Source: an uncultured Actinomycetes bacterium
GTDB lineage: Bacteria; Actinomycetota; Acidimicrobiia; Acidimicrobiales; SZUA-35
Direction of reading: 5' to 3'
Assembly: GCA_902826025.1 (NCBI GenBank)
Contig: CADEDH010000008.1
Span: 53,684-88,716, forward strand
DNA length: 35,033 nucleotides
Shown: positions 30,676 through 35,033 of the stretch, piece after piece
Position numbering within the stretch: position 1 is the stretch's first letter
How the letters are laid out: every line of letters starts with the position of its first letter
Notes under the pieces: model-generated
What the model was told of the DNA's origin: nothing
Databases searched by the model: none
What the model saw: the letters and a program-made list of their open reading frames with translations, nothing else
Made by a program: the position numbers and the translations under genes

Positions 30676-31392
30676 ATGGCCCACACATCGCCCGACGTGG
30701 TGGAGATGCCGATCGACCCCGGACCCGGCACCATGCCCACCTACTCCCTGCTGCTCGACTGGACGCGGGCCGAGACCGAGGGCCTCACCGACGCTCAGCT
30801 CGACTACGACGACACTCACCCCGACCGGGAGTGGATGTGGTGGTCGATCCGGCGGCAGGTGTCGCACATCGCCTGGGACGCCCTCATCTTCACCCGGCGC
30901 CGCTGCGGCCGCCTGCTGTGGCCCGACGGCAACGAGCCGTCGCCCATCGACTGGGACGCCCACCGCCTCGGCCCCCGGGCCACGTGGGACCGCGTGCTCG
31001 ACGAAACCAAGTTCCAGACCCTGCCCCAGCTGTTCGAGATGGTAGCCCTGGGCAACTCGTGGCTCACCGAGGTGGTGACCACTCAATCGATCGAGACCTT
31101 GCGCTCGGCGGTAGAGACGATCCACGGCAACCACTTCTGGGCCTACGTGATCACCACCCTGCCCCGGGGGGCCGAGCTGGTGGACGACCCGCCGGGCCAC
31201 ATCCGCTACACGTTGGAGGGGTCGCTGTGGATGGTGTTCTACGAGCAGATGACCCACATCCGCACCATCCAGCGCCTCAAGGAGCACCAGGGCCTGCCGT
31301 TGGCAGTGGACCTGCCCCGGGTCGGGTACCTCCGGTTGCCCGAGTACTGGGGTGAGATCGATTCCAACGGCCCATCCATGCGACGATTGTGA
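30676..31392 (+). CDS. DinB-like (YfiT/four-helix metal-binding) protein
   Basis: A 238-residue, largely helical protein with conserved histidines in RRQVSHIAWDAL (about 59-70), HGNHFWAYV (about 152-160) and FYEQMTHIRTIQRLKEH (about 191-207). DinB-superfamily proteins hold a metal with three histidines from these helices. Members include thiol-dependent transferases and maleylpyruvate isomerase, so it may use mycothiol to isomerise or detoxify an intermediate. The N-terminal stretch is long and has Pro/Gly-rich PIDPGPGTMP. The ATG lies four bases after the preceding stop, with no strong ribosome site, and the next gene's GTG is one base after this stop. The exact chemistry is unknown. Confidence 0.82.
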   Translation: MAHTSPDVVEMPIDPGPGTMPTYSLLLDWTRAETEGLTDAQLDYDDTHPDREWMWWSIRRQVSHIAWDALIFTRRRCGRLLWPDGNEPSPIDWDAHRLGPRATWDRVLDETKFQTLPQLFEMVALGNSWLTEVVTTQSIETLRSAVETIHGNHFWAYVITTLPRGAELVDDPPGHIRYTLEGSLWMVFYEQMTHIRTIQRLKEHQGLPLAVDLPRVGYLRLPEYWGEIDSNGPSMRRL

Positions 31393-31393
31393 C

Positions 31394-32944
31394 GTGAGCT
31401 GGGAACCCGAGATCCAGGAGCTACGACGCCGGGAGGCCATGGCCGAGGCCATGGGCGGTCCCGACAAGGTCGAGCGGCAGCACTTCTACGGCAAGTTGAC
31501 GATCAGGGAGCGGATCGACACCATCGTCGACAAGGGCTCGTTCAACGAGATCGGCAAGGCGGCCGGGGTTGCCGAGTACGACGAGCACGGCAACCTGATC
31601 CACCTGACCCCGTCGAACTTCGTGTTCGGGGTGGCCGAGATCGACGAACGGCCCGTCATCATCTCCGGCGACGACTTCACCGTGCGGGGCGGCTCGGCCG
31701 ACGCCAGCATCAAGGCCAAGCGCAACGCCTCGGAGAACATGGCCGTGGAGCTCCAGCTGCCCCACGTGCGCCTGATCGACGGTATGGGCGGGGGCGGGTC
31801 GGTGAAGACGATCGAAACCGCCGGACGCACCTACGTGCCCGAGATGCAGGGCTGGGAGACGGTGGTGAACCACCTGACGGTGGCCCCGTCGGTCTCGCTG
31901 GCCCTCGGGTCGGTGGCCGGGATCGGGGCGGCCCGGGTGGCGACGTCGCACTACTCGGTGATCGTGGAGAACACGGCCCAGATGATGATCGCCGGCCCAG
32001 CCCTGGTGCAGCAGGCCGGCCTGGGTGACGTGTCCAAAGAGGATCTGGGCCACGCCCGCATCCACACCACCAACGGCGCCATCGACGACCTCGCCCACTC
32101 CGAGGACGAGGCGTTCGACATGGCCCGGCGGTTCCTGTCGTACCTGCCAACCAACGTCAACCAGTTGCCGCCCCACGTCGACCACGGCGACGACCCCGAG
32201 TTCCGCGACGACTGGCTGATCTCAGCCGTGCCCCGGGGCACCCGCACCGCCTACGAGATGCGGCCCATCATCGACTCGATCGTCGACGAGGGCTCGTACT
32301 TCGAGATCGGCCGGAACTGGGGGCGGTCGATCATCACCGGTCTGGCCCGCCTCGACGGGTTCCCCGTGGCCCTGTTCGCCGAGGATCCCCAGATCTACGG
32401 CGGCGGCTGGACGGCCGACTCGGCCCGCAAGCTGACCCGACTGATCGACCTGGCATCGGTGTTCCATCTGCCCCTCGTGCACCTGGAGGACTGCCCCGGG
32501 TTCCTGATCGGCAAGACGTCGGAGGAGGAGGCCACGATCCGGCACGGGTCGACGGCGCTGGCGGCGCTGGGCCAGGCCCCGGTGCCGTTCGCCTGCGTGA
32601 TCATCCGCAAGGCGTTTGGCGTGGCGGGGGCGGCCAACAAGAAGGGCGGCACCCAGAACTTCCGGGTGGCCTGGCCGTCGGCCGACTGGGGGTCGCTGCC
32701 CATCGAGGGCGGGATCGAGGTGGCCTACAAGGCCGACCTGGCCGCCGCCGAGGATCCCGAGGCCCTGTTGGCCGAGATCACCGAACGGCTCAACAACGTC
32801 CGCTCACCCCAACGGGCGGCCGAGTACTTCGAGATCGAGGACATCATCGACCCCCGCGACACCAGGCCCAAGCTGTGCGCCTGGGCCCGCCTGGTCCAGC
32901 ACTGCATCACCCCCGGCCCGGTCGCTTTCGGCTACCGCCCCTGA
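31394..32944 (+). CDS. Acyl-CoA carboxylase beta (carboxyltransferase) subunit-like protein
   Basis: A 516-residue protein with both halves of the carboxyltransferase (crotonase-like) fold. The N-terminal half has KLTIRERIDTIVDKGSF, FVFGVAEIDERPVIISGDDFTVRGGS and LIDGMGGGGSVKTIE. The C-terminal half has LFAEDPQIYGGGWTADSARKLTRLIDLA, PLVHLEDCPGFLIG, FGVAGAANKKGGTQNFRVAWP and a basic-rich end. These regions bind acyl-CoA and carboxybiotin. There is no biotin carboxylase or biotin carrier gene nearby, so it either shares an alpha subunit encoded elsewhere or belongs to a variant of unknown specificity; the usual G-A-Y motif of propionyl-CoA carboxylases differs here (FGVAGAANKKGG). The GTG at 31394 is the only sensible start and lies one base after the DinB stop. 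A hairpin follows. Confidence 0.91.
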   Translation: MSWEPEIQELRRREAMAEAMGGPDKVERQHFYGKLTIRERIDTIVDKGSFNEIGKAAGVAEYDEHGNLIHLTPSNFVFGVAEIDERPVIISGDDFTVRGGSADASIKAKRNASENMAVELQLPHVRLIDGMGGGGSVKTIETAGRTYVPEMQGWETVVNHLTVAPSVSLALGSVAGIGAARVATSHYSVIVENTAQMMIAGPALVQQAGLGDVSKEDLGHARIHTTNGAIDDLAHSEDEAFDMARRFLSYLPTNVNQLPPHVDHGDDPEFRDDWLISAVPRGTRTAYEMRPIIDSIVDEGSYFEIGRNWGRSIITGLARLDGFPVALFAEDPQIYGGGWTADSARKLTRLIDLASVFHLPLVHLEDCPGFLIGKTSEEEATIRHGSTALAALGQAPVPFACVIIRKAFGVAGAANKKGGTQNFRVAWPSADWGSLPIEGGIEVAYKADLAAAEDPEALLAEITERLNNVRSPQRAAEYFEIEDIIDPRDTRPKLCAWARLVQHCITPGPVAFGYRP

Positions 32945-32970
32945 GCGAGCAGCTCCGCCTCGAACCCGGC

Positions 32971-33021
32971 CGAACCTTGTCACCTTGTGCCGCCCCTGGC
33001 GGCAGAAAGGGACAAGGTTCG
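32971..33021. terminator. Nested hairpin after the carboxyltransferase gene
   Basis: Outer arms CGAACCTTGTC (32971-32981) and GACAAGGTTCG (33011-33021) pair perfectly. Inside, TGCCGCC-CCT-GGCGGCA (32988-33004) gives a second stem. It fills the 79-base gap between convergent stops and is likely bidirectional. Confidence 0.75.
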
Positions 33022-33023
33022 CC

Positions 33024-33380
33024 CTAGAGGCGGGGCCGGCGCTGCTCGGTGATGGCCCGGAGGTCCATCACGTCGCTGCGCAGGTTGCGATAGCCGAGCC
33101 GCAGCGTCCCCAGGAACGCCCCGGCCTCGGCTTCGGCCACCTCCACGGCCCGCCGGGGCGAGACGTCGTCGCCTTCGAGGCGGACCTGGTAGCGGAGGTT
33201 GAAGAAGTCGAGGCGGTCGTCGTAGGTGAGCGTGCCCTCGGGGGTGAAACCCGACAGGAAGATGTCGTGTTCGGCCCGATGGCGTTGCAGGTAGCCCCGG
33301 GCCCGTTCGTCGAGCTCATGGAACCGCCCCCGGACGGTCACCCGGTACGTGCTGGTTCCGTGCCTGGTCGCTTCGCTCAC
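33024..33380 (-). CDS. Small protein resembling the DUF6204 family
   Basis: 118 residues from GTG 33380. It reads YRVTVRGRFHELDERARGYL near the N-terminus, then HDIFLSGFTPEGTLTYDDRLDFFNLRYQVRL (about 45-75), with an FTPEGTLTYD core I recognise from the DUF6204 family of Streptomyces and relatives, small proteins of unknown role. The acidic-rich middle AVEVAEAEAGAFLG precedes GYRNLRSDVMDL. No motif for catalysis is evident. The GTG start is chosen because a minus-strand TACCGT lies exactly six bases upstream; a longer frame back to 33440 crosses the divergent promoter and lacks conservation. It is divergent from the membrane-protein gene and converges on the carboxyltransferase terminator. Confidence 0.78.
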   Translation of the reverse strand: MSEATRHGTSTYRVTVRGRFHELDERARGYLQRHRAEHDIFLSGFTPEGTLTYDDRLDFFNLRYQVRLEGDDVSPRRAVEVAEAEAGAFLGTLRLGYRNLRSDVMDLRAITEQRRPRL

Positions 33381-33386
33381 CGGACC

Positions 33387-33392
33387 ACGGTA
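33387..33392 (-). promoter_or_regulatory. Leaderless-type -10 element, TACCGT (minus strand)
   Basis: TACCGT on the minus strand is six bases before GTG 33380. It stands back to back with the plus-strand TACCAT (33427-33432) serving the membrane-protein gene. Confidence 0.5.
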
Positions 33393-33426
33393 GCCGGAGT
33401 GACCGGCCGGCCCCGGAGGTTTTGGG

Positions 33427-33432
33427 TACCAT
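33427..33432 (+). promoter_or_regulatory. Leaderless-type -10 element, TACCAT
   Basis: TACCAT is six bases before ATG 33439, with no Shine-Dalgarno site. Together with the minus-strand element it makes a compact 58-base divergent promoter pair with a GGCCGGCC stretch between. Confidence 0.5.
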
Positions 33433-33438
33433 CGCGTC

Positions 33439-33933
33439 ATGGCTCTGGCTCACAGCTCACCTCCAGGACTCGGCGCCCGCCACCGGGCCCGAGCGGCCGA
33501 CTTCCTGGCCCGTCCCCGCCAGACGACGATCGAGCAGGTGTTGGGCTGGCTCGGGCTGGCCGGCGTGACCGCCCTGTGGCTCCAAGGGCTGGCCGGGGCT
33601 CTGCGGATCCATTCCTTGATCAGCACCTACGAGAGCGCCCACGGCCCCGCCCTGGCCCAGTTCGAGGGCCGCTCACCCCGCGCTCCCCAGTTCGAGCAGC
33701 TGAAGCTGTCGCTGGAAGCGATCGACCTCGGCCCCGGAGCGGCGCTCGTCGTCTGGCTGTTCCCCATCTCGGTACTGATCCTGTTCGGGTTCTGGGTCGG
33801 CTGCTCCCGGTGGGCGCTCGGTCACCGACCCACGGCCTGGCGCCGAACCTTCGTGGCCGCCGCGCTGGTGGTCCTGGCCGAGGCGATCCTGCTGTACCCC
33901 TCGATCGACGCCTTCACCTCGATCACCAACTGA
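33439..33933 (+). CDS. Small membrane protein, function unknown
   Basis: A 164-residue protein with three likely membrane-spanning stretches: VLGWLGLAGVTALWLQGLAG (about 34-53), LGPGAALVVWLFPISVLILF (about 99-118) and FVAAALVVLAEAILLYPSI (about 137-155). The first 30 residues are basic and rich in Arg (HRARAADFLARPRQ), fitting a cytoplasmic N-terminus. A loop of about 45 residues between segments one and two would face outside. There is no signal peptide and no catalytic motif I recognise. The ATG start is supported by the -10-like TACCAT six bases upstream. It is divergent from the DUF6204-like gene and converges on the phosphotransferase gene with only 22 bases between stops. Confidence 0.82.
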   Translation: MALAHSSPPGLGARHRARAADFLARPRQTTIEQVLGWLGLAGVTALWLQGLAGALRIHSLISTYESAHGPALAQFEGRSPRAPQFEQLKLSLEAIDLGPGAALVVWLFPISVLILFGFWVGCSRWALGHRPTAWRRTFVAAALVVLAEAILLYPSIDAFTSITN

Positions 33934-33955
33934 TCCGATCACGAGCTGAGCCCAA

Positions 33956-34906
33956 TCACGCCCCTGGTTCGGGAGCGAGCACAGATCGGCACCAGCCGTG
34001 GAGCTTGGGATCGTCCACGGCGAAGCTCCAGAAGGCGGCCAGCCAATGCCGCAACGGGTCGTGGAGCGCGTCGAGGCCCCGGTCCCGCAGCCAGGCCCGG
34101 GCCATGGCGACGTCCTCCGCCTGGGCCGTTGGCGTGATCTCGGGGGCGCCGAGATAGACGGCGCAGGCCACCGGGTCGAACCAGGTGGCGCCCCCGGCCA
34201 GACAGGTGGGCCCGAAGTCGAGCACGGCGGTGACCTGGCCGGCGGCCGCCATCATGTTGCCGGCGAAGGCGTCGAGGTGGACGAAGCACCGCTCGTCGTC
34301 CCCGGACGGAGCGGCGCCGAGCAGCTCGGCGGTGAGCCGGGCCGCCACGTCGGCCGCCCACGACCCGTCACCGATGCCGGACAAGGCCAGGCTGGCGGCG
34401 GCCCGGCGCTCCAGGAACCCGGGCCAGGTGGGGGAGCGGACCGGGTCGTCGCCGATCAGCTGACCGAACCACGGTCGGGGCCGGAGGGGCAGGGCGGCCA
34501 GCGCCGCGGCGGCACCGAGATGGGCCTCCACCAGCCGGCGGCGAGCGTTCCCGGTGGCCGATCCCAGAGCGGCGGCCACCGTGACACCGGCCAGCCGGCG
34601 CTCCACCGTCAGCAGGCGGCCGGCCAGCTCGCGGACCTCCACCACGTCGGGCAGCGCGAACGAGGGAGCGGCGTCCGCCATCAGCTCGGTCAACAGGTCG
34701 ATCCGCTGCTCCACGGCCCGACGCGGGGTGCCGGGATGGCACACCCGCACGACCCGGTCCGTGCCGAGGGCCCAGACCCGGGCCTCCCCGCCGAAGCCGA
34801 GCAGGTCGGCCGGGTCGACCCCGAGGCCGCGGAGCAAGCCCTCGACCTCGACCGACCCGTCGACTTCGTCGTCACCGCCATCGGCCACGCCGCCATCGTC
34901 GCCCAC
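33956..34906 (-). CDS. Aminoglycoside-phosphotransferase-like kinase (APH family)
   Basis: About 316 residues from GTG 34906, with the protein-kinase-like APH fold. LLGFGGEARVWALG (about 35-48) is the nucleotide loop, VVRVCHP holds the lobe-1 strand where the ATP Lys normally is (here Arg), FVHLDAFAGNMM (Asp about 212, Asn about 217) is the catalytic HxDxxxxN loop and VLDFGP (Asp about 230) binds metal. The family phosphorylates antibiotics, homoserine, choline or small sugars, so no substrate is assigned. The start is uncertain: GTG 34957, 34906 and 34888 are all in frame. The region before 34906 is filled by a repeat cluster and is poor in conserved residues, so 34906 is my choice. It faces the membrane-protein gene. 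Confidence 0.82.
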   Translation of the reverse strand: MGDDGGVADGGDDEVDGSVEVEGLLRGLGVDPADLLGFGGEARVWALGTDRVVRVCHPGTPRRAVEQRIDLLTELMADAAPSFALPDVVEVRELAGRLLTVERRLAGVTVAAALGSATGNARRRLVEAHLGAAAALAALPLRPRPWFGQLIGDDPVRSPTWPGFLERRAAASLALSGIGDGSWAADVAARLTAELLGAAPSGDDERCFVHLDAFAGNMMAAAGQVTAVLDFGPTCLAGGATWFDPVACAVYLGAPEITPTAQAEDVAMARAWLRDRGLDALHDPLRHWLAAFWSFAVDDPKLHGWCRSVLAPEPGA

Positions 34907-34913
34907 GCCACCC

Positions 34914-35026
34914 CGTTCTGCGTAACGAAACCGCGCCCCTCCGCCGAACTGCGTCACGAAAACCCCGAAAGTCGTTGAGGACGTGACGCAGTTCGCCGTG
35001 ACGACGCGAATCCGTCGCGCAGAACG
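34914..35026. repeat. Nested inverted-repeat cluster, four units of 14 bases
   Basis: Two plus-oriented units, CGTTCTGCGTAACG (34914-34927) and CGAACTGCGTCACG (34945-34958), are followed by two minus-oriented units, CGTGACGCAGTTCG (34982-34995) and CGTCGCGCAGAACG (35013-35026). The inner pair are perfect reverse complements, and the outer pair match at 12 of 14. The two plus units are both followed by GAAA-like tails. The arrangement is symmetric about 34970. It lies upstream of the phosphotransferase gene and reaches the window end, so its outer context is unseen. Confidence 0.7.
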
Positions 35027-35033
35027 GCGAGGT

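Noticed and set aside
34907..34957. The phosphotransferase reading frame upstream of GTG 34906
   Set aside because: The frame continues to 34957, but this part is filled with a repeat cluster and its translation is Gly-rich without family conservation.
1..35033. tRNA or rRNA genes, CRISPR array, insertion sequence or phage genes
   Set aside because: No cloverleaf-like sequence, spaced direct-repeat array, transposase-like protein or phage structural protein could be seen on either strand.

Overview
The window is very GC-rich, densely coded DNA with frequent GTG starts, many 1-4 base gene overlaps, and gene families typical of lipid- or terpenoid-degrading actinobacteria: family III CoA-transferases, cytochrome P450, Baeyer-Villiger-type monooxygenase, LLM flavin oxidoreductases, many short-chain dehydrogenases and an acyl-CoA carboxylase carboxyltransferase. 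The paired DUF1800/DUF1501 genes with a Tat signal and DUF4214 repeats, and the lack of classic Streptomyces or Mycobacterium marker genes, make an uncultured-type actinobacterium such as a member of Acidimicrobiia a reasonable guess. That is inference: there is no rRNA or other phylogenetic marker here. I see no tRNA, CRISPR array, transposase or phage gene.

Layout. 17-7048: a fused double CoA-transferase and a CYTH protein (both minus), then a plus-strand run of LLM oxidoreductase, quinone-oxidoreductase-like MDR and an esterase, meeting a minus-strand fructosamine-kinase-like gene at a hairpin. 7049-8170: a less GC-rich island with one exported protein carrying three repeats. Upstream of it lies a short stretch that looks like the tail of a lost second copy, and a strong terminator follows. 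8171-16488: a polysaccharide-deacetylase-family hydrolase, then a catabolic cluster of SDR, P450, 17beta-HSD4-like SDR, thioesterase, Baeyer-Villiger-type monooxygenase, a YxxxK-less SDR and a MaoC-type hydratase. Together these look able to hydroxylate, oxidise, ring-open or chain-cleave and then beta-oxidise a cyclic or branched substrate. 16593-21318: DUF1800, DUF1501-DUF4214 and an internally duplicated XRE-type regulator. 21335-28552: an SDR (minus), a D-aminoacylase-like hydrolase coupled to an MFS carrier, EamA and DHA2-type exporters around a palindromic control region, and a P-loop NTPase of unknown role. 28838-32944: a four-gene operon of LLM oxidoreductase, PEP-mutase/isocitrate-lyase-family enzyme, DinB-like protein and carboxyltransferase. 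33024-35033: a DUF6204-like protein, a small membrane protein, a kinase-like phosphotransferase and a nested inverted-repeat cluster at the window edge.

Regulation. A recurring signal stands out. At least seven genes without a Shine-Dalgarno sequence have a TANNNT hexamer (TACCGT, TACGAT, TACCAT, TACGCT, TAACAT) 6-8 bases before the start codon, which is the spacing expected for leaderless transcripts. Two more have it 9 bases away. Genes inside operons instead use Shine-Dalgarno sites or stop/start overlap. Convergent gene pairs are commonly closed by hairpins, including a perfect 41-base palindrome that contains the stop codons of both neighbouring genes.
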